A stretch of DNA of 64,000 nt from Panulirus ornatus (lineage: Eukaryota > Arthropoda > Malacostraca > Decapoda > Palinuridae): NCBI RefSeq assembly GCF_036320965.1, contig NC_092225.1:36335699-36399698 (forward strand). Direction: 5' to 3'. Shown here piece after piece: positions 10,408 through 23,580 of the stretch (position 1 is the first letter of the stretch; the number at the start of each line of letters is the position of its first letter). Under the pieces are notes generated by a model, which saw nothing but the letters and a program-made list of their open reading frames with translations, was not told where the DNA came from and ran no database searches. The translations under genes and the position numbers were made by a program.

Positions 10408-10469
10408 CTTTTTCCCTGCCGAATTCAACTTGAGCACAAAAATTATGGTCCTTTCCTTGGTATCAGTCT
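10408..10469 (-). CDS. Internal exon candidate (62 bp) of the same host gene
   Basis: Minus strand: acceptor aacttatcttgacag ends at 10470, then 62 bp (two bases plus 20 codons, TDTKERTIIFVLKLNSAGKK), then donor AAG|GTAACC at 10407. The frame hits TAA 32 bases past the donor (10375-10373), so splicing there is needed unless this is the last exon. The first two bases (AG) complete a Glu codon with the final G of the upstream exon (10611-10761), joining as QYVK-E-TDTKER. The phase-0 end joins the exon at 8369-8479 as AGKK-VDDTWF. Two independent phase matches in one order and strand are the main evidence. The family is not recognised. Alternatively it could be a 3'-terminal exon ending at the TAA. 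Confidence 0.5.
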
Positions 10470-10610
10470 CTGTCAAGATAAGTTATTTTAGTGACATCCC
10501 TGACCTCTACATTATGATGACCAATGACAAAGTGAAGCTTATTTCTAAAGTATTACCAGTTAAATGACAAATAAGTATAAATGAAAAAATAAACTTCCCA
10601 CTTAACTCAC
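10470..10610 (-). other. Short intron (141 bp)
   Basis: It is bounded by GTGAGT (10610-10605) and CAG (10472-10470) on the minus strand, with phase 1. Its size is ordinary for an arthropod short intron. Confidence 0.45.
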
Positions 10611-10761
10611 CTTTCACATACTGCAACATAACAACCAGACAATTTATTCCATTTGATGTGAACAAGTCAGTGTCTGCTACCATGCCCACAAGAGATTGAG
10701 AGGCAATGGTAGAACTACCATTATAGTAGTCTGTATCCACATTGGCTTTTGGAAGTCCATT
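10611..10761 (-). CDS. Internal exon candidate (151 bp) of the same host gene
   Basis: The minus strand has 50 codons plus one base, ending at a strong donor (AAAG|GTGAGTTAAG). The translation runs NGLPKANVDTDYYNGSST, then LVGMVADTDLFTSNGINC, and ends LVVMLQYVK. NGSS and, near the start of the segment, the mix of polar and hydrophobic residues look like ordinary globular protein. The acceptor assumed is gatacagctgtcag (ending 10762), giving phase 0; its pyrimidine tract is weak. A second AG eleven bases inside (CCAAAAG) is an alternative. An in-frame TGA lies 15 bases above the assumed acceptor, so the exon cannot extend far upstream. The young LINE complex begins only 70 bp upstream, inside the preceding intron. 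Family unrecognised. Confidence 0.55.
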
Positions 10762-10831
10762 CTGACAGCTGTATCACTAGTAATTTATTTTTATTAGAAT
10801 GGGAAGATGATGGGCAAATGGACATGGTATA

Positions 10832-13027
10832 CATTTATTTTTTTCTTTTCTTTGTCGCTGTCTCCCGCATTTGCGAGGTAGCGCAAGGAAACAGACGAAA
10901 GAAATGGCCCAACCCACCCCCATACACATGTATATACGTACACGTCCACACACGCAAATATACATACCTACACAGCTTTCCATGGTTTACCCTAGACGCT
11001 TCATATGCCCTGATTCAATCCACTGACAGCACGTCAACCCCTGTATACCACATCGATCCAATTCACTCTATTCCTTGCCCTCCTTTCACCCTCCTGCATG
11101 TTCAGGCCCCGATCACACAAAATCTTTTTCACTCCATCTTTCCACCTCCAATTTGGTCTCCCACTTCTCCTCGTTCCCTCCACCTCTGACACATATATCC
11201 TCTTGGTCAATCTTTCCTCACTCATTCTCTCCATGTGCCCGAACCATTTCAAAACACCCTCTTCTGCTCTCTCAACCACGCTCTTTTTATTTCCACACAT
11301 CTCTCTTACCCTTACGTTACTTACTCGATCAAACCACCTCACACCACACATTGTCCTCAAACATCTCATTTCCAGCACATCCATCCTCCTGCGCACAACT
11401 CTATCCATAGCCCACGCCTCGCAACCATACAACATTGTTGGAACCACTATTCCTTCAAACATAGCCATTTTTGCTTTCCGAGATAATGTTCTCGACTTCC
11501 ACACATTCTTCAAGGCTCCCAGGATTTTCGCCCCCTCCCTAACTCTATGATCCACTTCCGCTTCCATGGTTCCATCCACTGCCAGATCCACTCCCAGATA
11601 TCTAAAACACTTTACTTCCTCCAGTTTTTCTCCATTCAAACTTACCTCCCAATTGACTTGACCCTCAACCCTACTGTACCTAATAACCTTGCTCTTATTC
11701 ACATTTACTCTTAACTTTCTTCTTTCACACACTTTACCAAACTCAGTCACCAGCTTCTGCAGTTTCTCACATGAATCAGCCACCAGCGCTGTATCATCAG
11801 CGAACAACAACTAACTCACTTCCCAAGCTCTCTCATCCACAACAGACTTCATACTTGCTCCTCTTTCCAAAACTCTTGCATTCACCTCCCTAACAACCCC
11901 ATCCATAAACAAATTAAACAACCATGGAGACATCACACACCCCTTCCGCAAACCTACATTCACATAGAACCAATCACTTTCCTCTCTTCCTACACGTACA
12001 CATGCCTTACATCCTTGATAAAAACTTTTCACTGCTTCTAACAACTTGCCTCCCACACCATATATTCTTAATACCTTCCACAGAGCATCTCTATCAACTC
12101 TATCATATGCCTTCTCCAGATCCAAAAATGCTACATACAAATCCCTTTGCTTTTCTAAGTATTTCTCACATACATTCTTCAAAGCAAACACCTGATCCAC
12201 ACATCCTCTACCACTTCTGAAACCACACTGCTCTTCCCCAATCTGATGCTCTGTACATGCCTTCACCCTATCAATCAATATCCCCCCATATAATTTACCA
12301 AGAATATTCAACAAACTTATACCTCTGAAATTTGAGCACTCACTCTTATCCCCTTTGCCTTTGTACAATGGCACTATGCACGCATTCCGCCAATCCTCAT
12401 GCACCTCACCATGAGTCATGCATACATTAAATAACCTTACCAACCAGTCAACAATACAGTCACCCCCTTTTTTAATAAATTCCACTGCAATACCATCCAA
12501 ACCTGCTGCCTTGCCGGCTTTCATCTTCCGCAAAGCTTTTACTACCTCTTCTCTGTTTACCAAATCATTTTCCCTAACCCTCTCACTTTGCACACCACCT
12601 CGACCAAAACACCCTATATCTGCCACTCTATCATCAAACACATTCAACAAACCTTCAAAATACTCACTCCATCTCTTTCTCACATCTCCACTACTTGTTA
12701 TCACCTCCCCATTTGCGCCCTTCACTGAAGTTCCCATTTGCTCCCTTGTTTTACGCACTTTATTTACCTCCTTCCAGAACATCTTTTTATTCTCCCTAAA
12801 ATTTAATGATACTCTCTCACCCCAACTCTCATTTGCCCTCTTTTTCACCTCTTGCACCTTTCTCTTGACCTCCTGTCTCTTTCTTTTATACAACTCCCAC
12901 TCAATTTCATTTTTTCCCTGCAAAAATCGTCCAAATGCCTCTCTCTTCTCTTTCACTAATACTCTTACTTCTTCATCCCACCACTCACTACCCTTTCTAA
13001 TCAACCCACCTCCCACTCTTCTCATGC

Positions 13028-13032
<5 letters not shown>
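10832..13032 (-). mobile_element. Long 5'-truncated LINE copy, minus orientation
   Basis: The element runs from a T-rich tail (10832-10850) through a 3' UTR (10851-11033) and a long ORF to a 5' break next to the (TA)n at 13033. The sequence is about the same as the plus copy at 13516-15690, but inverted. The 3' terminus has the stem-loop cccgc-attt-gcgag (10863-10876, plus-strand notation). The copy lacks the endonuclease part that the plus copy still has. It is a young insertion in the intron upstream of the exon at 10611. Confidence 0.95.

Positions 13033-13034
<2 letters not shown>
11034..13034 (-). pseudogene. LINE reverse transcriptase ORF with one nonsense codon
   Basis: One reading frame covers 13034 to 11034, interrupted only by TAG at 11813-11811. 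The plus copy has CAG there (...VSQLLFADD...), so this is a C-to-T nonsense change immediately before the catalytic FADD. Upstream 407 residues: a basic linker rich in K/R/E (about 15-110), KAAGLDGI, IVPLYKGKGDKSECSNF, EEQCGFRSGRG, DLEKAYDRVD (motif A), and GLRKGCVMSPWLFNLFMD (motif B). Downstream 258 residues: LFADDTALVA (motif C), RVNVNKSKV, FRYLGVDL and the conserved C-terminal RRRMDVLEM..GRPNWRWKDG segment. The product would be the enzyme that copies element RNA at the target site. Truncation by the stop separates the two catalytic aspartates of FADD from motif A. The first three residues (MYG) come from the adjoining TA tract, not from the element. Confidence 0.93.

Positions 13035-13110
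<76 letters not shown>
13033..13110. repeat. (TA)n microsatellite between inverted LINE copies
   Basis: An uninterrupted 78-bp TA tract forms the junction between the 5' ends of the minus LINE (10832-13032) and the plus LINE (from 13111). Confidence 0.97.

Positions 13111-16139
<3,029 letters not shown>

Positions 16140-16213
<74 letters not shown>
16140..16213. repeat. (TA)37 microsatellite
   Basis: A pure TA tract joins the SINE-like unit to the truncated LINE beginning at 16214. It is one boundary of the 1.4-kb tandem duplication. Confidence 0.97.
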
Positions 16214-16215
<2 letters not shown>

Positions 16216-17118
16216 TAAAGTGTGTGGAAGAAGAAAGTTAAGAGTAAATGTGAATAAGAGCAAGGTTATTAGGTACAGTAGGGTTGAGGGTCAAGCCAAT
16301 TGGGAGGTGAGTTTGAATGGAGAAAAACTGGAGGAAGTGAAGTGTTTTAGATATCTGGGAGTGGATCTGGCAGCGGATGGAACCATGGAAGCGGAAGTGG
16401 ATCATAGGGTGGGGGAGGGGGCGAAAATTCTGGGGGCCTTGAAGAATGTGTGGAAGTCGAGAACATTATCTCGGAAAGCAAAGATGGGTATGTTTGAAGG
16501 AATAGTGGTTCCAACAATGTTGTATGGTTGCGAGGCGTGGGCTATGGATAGAGTTGTGCGCAGGAGGATGGATGTGCTGGAAATGAGATGTTTGAGGACA
16601 ATGTGTGGTGTGAGGTGGTTTGATCGAGTGAGTAACGTAAGGGTAAGAGAGATGTGTGGAAATAAAAAGAGCGTGGTTGAGAGAGCAGAAGAGGGTGTTT
16701 TGAAGTGGTTTGGGCACATGGAGAGAATGAGTGAGGAAAGATTGACCAAGAGGATATATGTGTCGGAGGTGGAGGGAACGAGGAGAAGAGGGAGACCAAA
16801 TTGGAGGTGGAAAGATGTAGTGAAAAAGATTTTGTGTGATCGGGGCCTGAACATGCAGGAGGGTGAAAGGAGGGCAAGGAATAGAGTGAATTGGAGTGAT
16901 ATGGTATACCGGGGTTGACGTGCTGTCAGTGGATTGAATCAAGGCATGTGAAGCGTCTAGGGTAAACCATGGAAAGCTGTGTAGGTATGTATATTTGCGT
17001 GTGTGGACATATGTATATACATGTGTATGGGGGGGGGGGTTGGGCCATTTCTTTCGTCTGTTTCCTTGCGCTACCTCGCAAACGCGGGAGACAGCGACAA
17101 AGTATAATAAATATAAAT

Positions 17119-17120
<2 letters not shown>
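16214..17120 (+). mobile_element. 5'-truncated LINE copy within tandem duplicate
   Basis: It begins in the ORF at ggtaaagtgtgtggaagaag, the same place as 14808 in the longer copy, directly after (TA)n. The frame from 16214 to 16918 is fully open: RRKLRVNVNKSKV, then VNWEVSLNGEKL equivalent (here ANWEVSLNGEKL), FRYLGVDL, YGCEAWAMDR, and the end ..DMVYRG with TGA. It keeps the Trp codon that is TGA in the copy at 14894. The 3' UTR (16919-17102) contains a G9 run near 17030, and a short A/T tail (tataataaatataaataaaa) leads into (TA)n. It lacks the endonuclease and polymerase motifs A to C, so it is non-functional. The 327-codon open frame starting at 15935 is a chance fusion through SINE and TA sequence. 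Confidence 0.94.

Positions 17121-17199
<79 letters not shown>
17121..17199. repeat. (TA)n microsatellite
   Basis: A TA tract lies between the LINE 3' tail and the T run of the second SINE-like unit. Confidence 0.97.
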
Positions 17200-17216
<17 letters not shown>

Positions 17217-17447
17217 TTCATACTATTCGCTATTTCCCGCGATAGCGAGGTAGCGTTAAGAACAGAGGACTGGGCCTTTGAGGGAATATCCTCACCTGGC
17301 CCTCTTCTCTGTTCCTTCTTTTGGAAAAAAAAAAAAAAAGAAAACAAAAACGAGGGGAGGATTTCCAGCACCCCGCTCCCTTCCCTTTTAGTCGCCTTCT
17401 ACAACACGCAGGGAATACGTGGGAAGTATTCTTTCTCCCCTATCCCC

Positions 17448-17452
<5 letters not shown>
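17200..17452 (-). mobile_element. SINE-like unit, copy 2, minus orientation
   Basis: A T run to 17218 is followed by the same unit as 15876-16139, with few substitutions (catactattcgctatttccc, then gcgaggtagcgttaagaaca) and a shorter internal A run (17327-17338). Its stem is cccgc-gata-gcgag (17236-17249). It is part of the second copy of the tandem duplication. Confidence 0.7.

Positions 17453-17529
<77 letters not shown>
17453..17529. repeat. (TA)n microsatellite at the right end of the repeat complex
   Basis: A pure TA tract; single-copy-like sequence resumes at 17530. Confidence 0.97.
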
Positions 17530-17534
<5 letters not shown>

Positions 17535-18769
17535 TGCATTATGTCAGAAGTGTGTAGAATTGTACAGTAATTTCTTAGATATACGTATAAGTAATACGGT
17601 TTCTAGGATTAAAATCAACTCATTTTAATAATCTTTCCCCACCCACTCACTGCTTGGATTGGTAGCAGACTCATGTTCAATGTAATATCAAAAATTCTTA
17701 AGCACTGCTGTAAAATCTAATTTATGCACCTTGGCACCAATAATTTTCAAGACTATGCTTGGACCATTCTGTCTTGATGCAAGGAACTTTAGGTATAAAG
17801 ATCTAGCAAAGTATGTTTTGTAAACCAGATTTAGAGCCGTTAGATTAAAGAACGCCTACTGTAAAGTAGCAATTCTAAGCAAATTCTTCTTAAACACAAT
17901 AATGCATTTGCATTTATGCAAGCAACAGCAAATACAATCCCCATGCTCTAATTATTTCAATGTCCATTTACCCACTTCATGATAAAGAATAGTGTGGAAC
18001 ATGAAAAAGTGGGAAGGTACCTGCTACAAGGAAAAGGAGAAAAGCAAGGGTAGTACCTTCCTACAATGATGAAGGCTGGTAACATCACAAGGAGCAAAGC
18101 AAAAATAAGCAGCATCATTAGGTGAGGAATGACGAGGCCAGTCAAGGGAAAAGTTAATAGATGAAATATAGGAAAAATGGCCTGACAGGCATGTAGAAAA
18201 AAAGCCACACTGATAAAGTTAGAAAGACCCAGTAATACCAAAATATTTGATAATGAAAATGCAATATAAAATAAAGAAATTCAAGACTGTGCATAATAAA
18301 GAGGTTAAGGGGCAACTGAAATGTGTGAAAGAGCCTGCATGTACAATAGCTATCATAGCCCTTGGACCCCTTTTATGGAACTCCCGCAGCTTCAAGGCTG
18401 TACTCCACATAGGAATAGGGATGTTATGGAATAGAGTAAAAAGGTCCTCAATGAGACTGGATTTCTTTGGTCCAATGATGTTATAGTCTTACCAAACAAG
18501 ACTTCTTGCTTTTGGTGTATCGAATTGCCAGGAGAGTCCAGTAAATTCATCTTATTTCATACAAAATTACATTTTTATGCATTCTTTTCAAAATAGTCAG
18601 TCTTGTATGTATCAAAGCCCTGGAAAACTTAGTTTTTGGAAAACCATTTTATTCACCCCTTCATCAAACTGCCCATAAACATTAAAAATCACAGTAGCAT
18701 CAAACATGCTCAACACAAATAATGTAACAAGACATTCATCATCTTCATTTCCTACTTGCACCTATTCTT
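17530..18769. other. Probable intron; one weak exon candidate inside
   Basis: Non-repetitive AT-rich sequence. At 17651-17707 the minus strand shows acceptor gattttacag, 19 open codons ending SLLPIQA, and donor GCA|GTGAGT in phase 0/0. That would join the exon at 10611-10761, but an overlapping frame (FARSLYLKFLASRQNGP..) is also open there, so I keep it as a possibility only (about 0.25). The open frames at 17957-18241 and 18219-18486 have no splice or homology support. Confidence 0.35.
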
Positions 18770-19090
18770 TGCTTTGCTCATAAAACTCATATATTTATTA
18801 ACTTTCCACTTCCTACATGATTTCAAACACCTTCCACATGGCCTTTCCATCAACCCTATAATACATTTCCTGCATATCAATAAATGCTTCATACAAGTCA
18901 CTTTTTCAAAATACTTCTCAAACTATTCAATGAAAAAACCTGGTCCACATTCTCTACCTCACCTGAATTCTTATTTCCCCTTACCAGTCAGATATTCACC
19001 TCACCAGGTATACTCCACAGACTAATGCCTCTATTTCAAGCATTTCTTTTCTTTTTACCCCTTTGTCTATACACTGCATTCCATCCATCT
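18770..19090 (-). pseudogene. Ancient LINE reverse-transcriptase remnant
   Basis: It aligns loosely to the minus-oriented LINE at about 12050-12370: caccttccacatggcctttc versus taccttccacagagcatctc, tatcaataaatgcttcatac versus gatccaaaaatgctacatac, then tacttctcaaac, acctggtccac, actaatgcctctatttcaag and cccctttgtctatacactg. This is the segment around polymerase motifs A and B. There is no preserved frame. It is very diverged, possibly from another LINE family. Confidence 0.6.
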
Positions 19091-19751
19091 AGGCTTAGCC
19101 TCTGGTATGTTAATACAAAGCAAAGAGTATGTTGAAAGTTTGAAAAATGTTTCTCAATGTTCATACCACTCCCCTTTACATGGGGTGGATTAAGTACAGA
19201 TACACATGAACGTTTCAGTGTAATAAGTTTTGTACAACTAGAATCAACTTGCAGGCTGGCACTAAGCAATGGACTAATTCTGATGTAAACCATCCAGTAT
19301 ATTTATGCCCCCTTATAAAAAAAATTACATTTCATTTTTATTAACTCCATCTCTTTCTAAAACACTACCAGTTCTATTGACTGCATGTAAAAGGATCGTG
19401 CTACTGTTTTTGTGAAGCAATACACCATAGATAAAGGATTTTAAGACATGCCTATTGGTCTGGCCTTACACTGGTAGCTTGTTTCTTGATTTAGTAATAT
19501 TTCGAATGCTAGTAACATTTTCTGCCAATTGCCATGTTATACTTCTATGGACATAACTGTAAGTGGGGTTACCATAATCATTAGGCAATCTGTAAAACTG
19601 TTTACGCTTACCAATCCACCAAGACAACATGGCTCGTACTGACCCATGTTGGAATCAATTGGACCCATCCGATAAGATACATTTTTCAGTGTTAAAAAAA
19701 ATCAACACAAGGCATAAATGTACTGTACATACCTACACTAGATCAACTTAC
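19091..19751. other. Probable intron, no firm feature
   Basis: At 19612-19690 the minus strand has a good donor (GGATTG|GTAAGCG) and a frame reading MGPIDSNMGQYEPCCLGG. No AG acceptor lies between the nearest upstream stop and that stretch, so an exon is not called. Confidence 0.35.
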
Positions 19752-19855
19752 CTTGAGTAAATAGCAACAAAGTTGTCTTTATTCAAGGGGAGGTTTACTG
19801 TGTCTACTCTGAAGCCAAGTTTTGTCACTGGTTCCAACTGACTATTGCTCTTGAC
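19752..19855 (-). CDS. Internal exon candidate (104 bp) of a host gene
   Basis: The minus strand has a good pyrimidine-rich acceptor (cacctttttccaccag, ending 19856), 34 open codons plus two bases, and a strong donor (CAAG|GTAAGTTG at 19751). The translation starts VKSNSQLEPVTKLGFRVD and continues TVNLPLNKDNFVAIYS. The codon use is not AT-extreme. It starts in phase 0 and ends in phase 2, so it does not join the exon at 10611 directly; at least one exon between them must be missing from this annotation. Same strand and spacing suggest the same gene as the exons at 8.4-10.8 kb, but that is inference. No family recognised. Confidence 0.5.
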
Positions 19856-20345
19856 CTGGTGGAAAAAGGTGCCTGTTCAGTATTTCATGAGTAATCTATC
19901 CAAATCAGAGAAAATTTAATAAACAAGTTAACTATTACCGCAAAAAGATGAACAATTATGATTACAAAAATATCTTATCCTTCACATGTACTGCAAAACT
20001 AAACCTCTACCTATCTCAATACACCACCTTAAAAAAGCTCCACTTATGTTCTGCTGAAGGCACACAGACATATTTGCAGCAAGGGAACGTACACCCAATA
20101 AAAAATAATTCGGCACCCTTATGGTGTGATACAACACAACACAAAAATTTTTGAAAAAATTTCAAAGGTGCAGTGCATGGTTGGTATTCTTGCCCTGCCG
20201 AACTGCCATTTACTCCGGAGCTTGTGACTGCTACCAAAAGATTTTATAGCAGCTTTATGAGCAGATTGTGCTTCATGACCAAAATTATGCTTCATTATAC
20301 AAACTTATCACTACAACACTACAACAGTGTTCACATTAACACTAC
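19856..20345. other. Flank or intron before satellite B, no feature recognised
   Basis: Non-repetitive. A less AT-rich patch at 20160-20235 is open on the minus strand (LVAVTSSGVNGSSAGQEY) with a possible acceptor, but no usable donor follows. Confidence 0.35.
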
Positions 20346-20899
20346 TGAGTTTCATTAAAATCTGAAGAACTTGAAAATTTGAGCAAAATATTACCCTAGG
20401 CTATAGCCTAGGATTTTTCTTGATTTTTTTGAAAAAATAGATTTTCCTGATAATTTCAGCATAGATCCTTGTACGTGTGTTGAATGACAATCTTTGGTTA
20501 TAACCTTAAGATTCGTGTAATTAGTCGAGTAAGTAGCATATTAATATAATTAATTATAATTAATATTAAATATGTGGTTAAGCGCTCAATTTTACGAAAT
20601 GCAGTCTTCTGACTCGATATCCTTAATCACCAAATAGAATACCATATATACCCTGAGTTTCAATAAAATCTGAAGAACTTGAAAATCTGAGCAAAATATT
20701 ACCCTAGGATTTTTCTTGATTTTTTTGAAAAAATTGACTTTCCTGAAAATTTCAGCATAGATCCTTGTACGTGTGCTGAATGACAATCTTTGGTTATAAC
20801 CTTAACATTCGTGTAATTAGTCGAGTAATGAGCATATTAATATAATTAATTATAATTGATATTAAATATGTGGTTAAGCGCTCAATTTTACGAAATGCA

Positions 20900-23580
20900 G
20901 TCTTTTGACTCGATATCTTTAATCACGATATAGAATACCACTTATACCCTGAGTTTCATTAAAATCTGAAGAACTTGAAAATCTGAGCAAAATATTACCC
21001 AATATAACCTAGGATTTTTCTTGATTTTTTTGAAAAAAAAGATTTTCCTGAAAATTTCAGCATAGATCCTTGTACGTGTGTTGAATGACAATCTTTGGTT
21101 ATAACCTTAAGATTCGTGTAATTAGTCGAGTAATTAGCATATTAATATGATTAATTATAATTGATATTAAATATGTGGTTAAGCGCTCAATTTTACGAAA
21201 TGAAGTCTTTTGACTCGATATCCTTGATCACCATATAGAATACCACATATACCCTGACTTTCATTAAAATCTGAAGAACGTGAAAATCTGAGCAAAATAT
21301 TATTCTAGAATTTTTCTTGATTTTTTTGAAAAAATAGATTTTCCTGACAATTTCAACATAGATCTTTGTACGTATGTTGAATGACAATCTTTGGTTATAA
21401 CCTTAAGATTCGTGTAATTAGTCGAGTAATTAGCATATTAATATAATTAATTATAATTAATATTAAATATGTGGTTAAGCGCTCAATTTTACGAAATGCA
21501 GTCTTTTGACTCGATATCCTTGATCACCATATAGAATACCACATATACCCTGAGTTTCATTAAAGTCTGAAGAACTTGAAAATCTGAGCAAAATATTACC
21601 CTAGGCTTATAGCCTAGGATTTTTTTTGATTTTTTTGAAAAAATAGATTTTCCTGAAAATTTCAGCATAGATCCTTGTACGTGTGTTGAATGACAATCTT
21701 TGGTTATAACCTTAAGATTCGTGTAATTATTCGAGTAATTAGCATATTAATATAATTAATATAGGATTTTTCTTGATTTTTTTGAAAAAATAGATTTTCC
21801 TGAAAATTTCAGCATAGATCATTGTACGTGTGTTGAATGACAATCTTTGGTTATAACCTTAAGATTCGTGTAATTAGTCGAGTAATTAGCATATCAATAT
21901 AATTAATTATAATTAATATTAAATATATGATTAAGCGCTCAATTTTACGAAATGCAGTCTTTTGACTCGATATCCTTAATCACCATATAGAATACCACAT
22001 ATACCCTGAGTTTCATTAAAATCTGAAGAACTTGAAAACTGAGCAAAATATTACCCTAGGATTTTTCTTGATTTTTTTGAAAAATAGATTTTCCTGAAAA
22101 TTTCAGCATAGATCCTTGGTGTTGAATGACAATCTTTGGTTATAACCTTAAGATTCGTGTAATTAGTCGAGTAATTAGCATATAAATATAATTAATTATA
22201 ATTAATATTAAATATGTGGTTAAGCGCTCAATTTTACGAAATGCAGTCTTTTGACTCGATATCTTTAATCACGATATAGAATACCACTTATACCCTGAGT
22301 TTCATTAAAATCTGAAGAACTTGAAAATCTGAGCAAAATATTACCTAGGATTTTTCTTGATTTTTTTGAAAAAAAAGATTTTCCTGAAAATTTCAGCATA
22401 GATCCTTGTACGTGTGTTGAATGACAATCTTTGGTTATAACCTTAAGATTCGTGTAATTAGTCGAGTAATTAGCATATTAATATGATTAATTATAATTAA
22501 TATTAAATATGTGGTTAAGCGCTCAATTTTACGAAATGAAGCCTTTTGACTCGATATCCTTGATCACCATATAGAATACCACATATACCCTGACTTTCAT
22601 TAAAATCTGAAGAACGTGAAAATCTGAGCAAAATATTATTCTAGAATTTTTCTTGATTTTTTTGAAAAAATAGATTTTCCTGACAATATCAGCATAGATC
22701 TTTGTACGTATGTTGAATGACAATCTTTGGTTATAACCTTAAGATTCGTGTAATTAGTCGAGTAATTAGCATATTAATATAATTAATTATAATTAATATT
22801 AAATATGTGGTTAAGCGCTCAATTTTACGAAATGCAGTCTTTTGACTCGATATCCTTGATCACCATATAGAATACCACATATACAATGAGTTTCATTAAA
22901 GTCTGAAGAACTTGAAAATCTGAGCAAAATATTAACCTAGGCTTATAGCCTTATAGCCTAGGATTTTTTTTGATTTTTTTGAAAAAATAGATTTTCCTGA
23001 AAATTTCAGCATAGATCCTTGTACGTGTGTTGAATGACAATCTTTGGTTATAACCTTAAGATTCGTGTAATTATTCGAGTAATTAGCATATTAATATAAT
23101 TAATATAGGATTTTTCTTGATTTTTTTGAAAAAATAGATTTTCCTGAAAATTTCAGCATAGATCATTGTACGTGTGTTGAATGACAATCTTTGGTTATAA
23201 CCTTAAGATTCGTGTAATTAGTCGAGTAATTAGCATAAAAATATAATTAATTATAATTAATATCAAATATATGATTAAGCGCTCAATTTTACGAAATGCA
23301 GTCTTTTGACTCGATATCCTTAATCACCATATAGAATACCACATATACCCTGAGTTTCATTAAAATCTGAAGAACTTGAAAACTGAGCAAAATATCACCC
23401 TAGGATTTTTCTTGATTTTTTTGAAAAAATAGATTTTCCTGAAAATTTCAGCATAGATCCTTGTACGTGTGTTGAATGACAATCTTTGGTTATAACCTTA
23501 AGATTCGTGTAATTAGTCGAGTAATTAGCATATAAATATAATTAATTATAATTAATATTAAATATATGGTTAAGCGCTCA
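20900..23580 (-). repeat. Tandem duplication of a 1.34-kb multimer in array B
   Basis: Private variants recur at a fixed offset of about 1336-1344 bp: the hexa-to-octa A variant tgaaaaaaaagattttcctg (21031 and 22367), tattctagaatttttc (21301 and 22637), ccttatagcctagg forms (about 21605 and 22940), and a truncated monomer whose attaatataggattttt junction lies at 21761 and 23105. The block holds four full monomers and one truncated monomer. Confidence 0.85.

Noticed and set aside
11075..12220. Ser/His/Pro-rich plus-strand ORFs opposite the minus LINE, and their counterparts opposite the plus LINEs (13242-15535, 16402-17371)
   Set aside because: They are antisense shadows of the LINE ORF; the true frame is shown by the polymerase motifs.
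17957..18241. 94-codon hydrophobic minus-strand ORF that could be a membrane protein
   Set aside because: No start context, splice sites or recognisable motif. T-rich DNA commonly gives Leu/Phe/Ile-rich frames.
19612..19690. Minus-strand exon containing MGPIDSNMGQYEPCC with a strong donor
   Set aside because: No AG acceptor between the preceding in-frame stop and the segment. A second frame is also open, so the reading is ambiguous.
20016..20237. Minus-strand frame with LVAVTSSGVNGSSAGQEY as a further exon
   Set aside because: A possible acceptor exists, but no donor follows in a compatible place, and overlapping frames are equally open.
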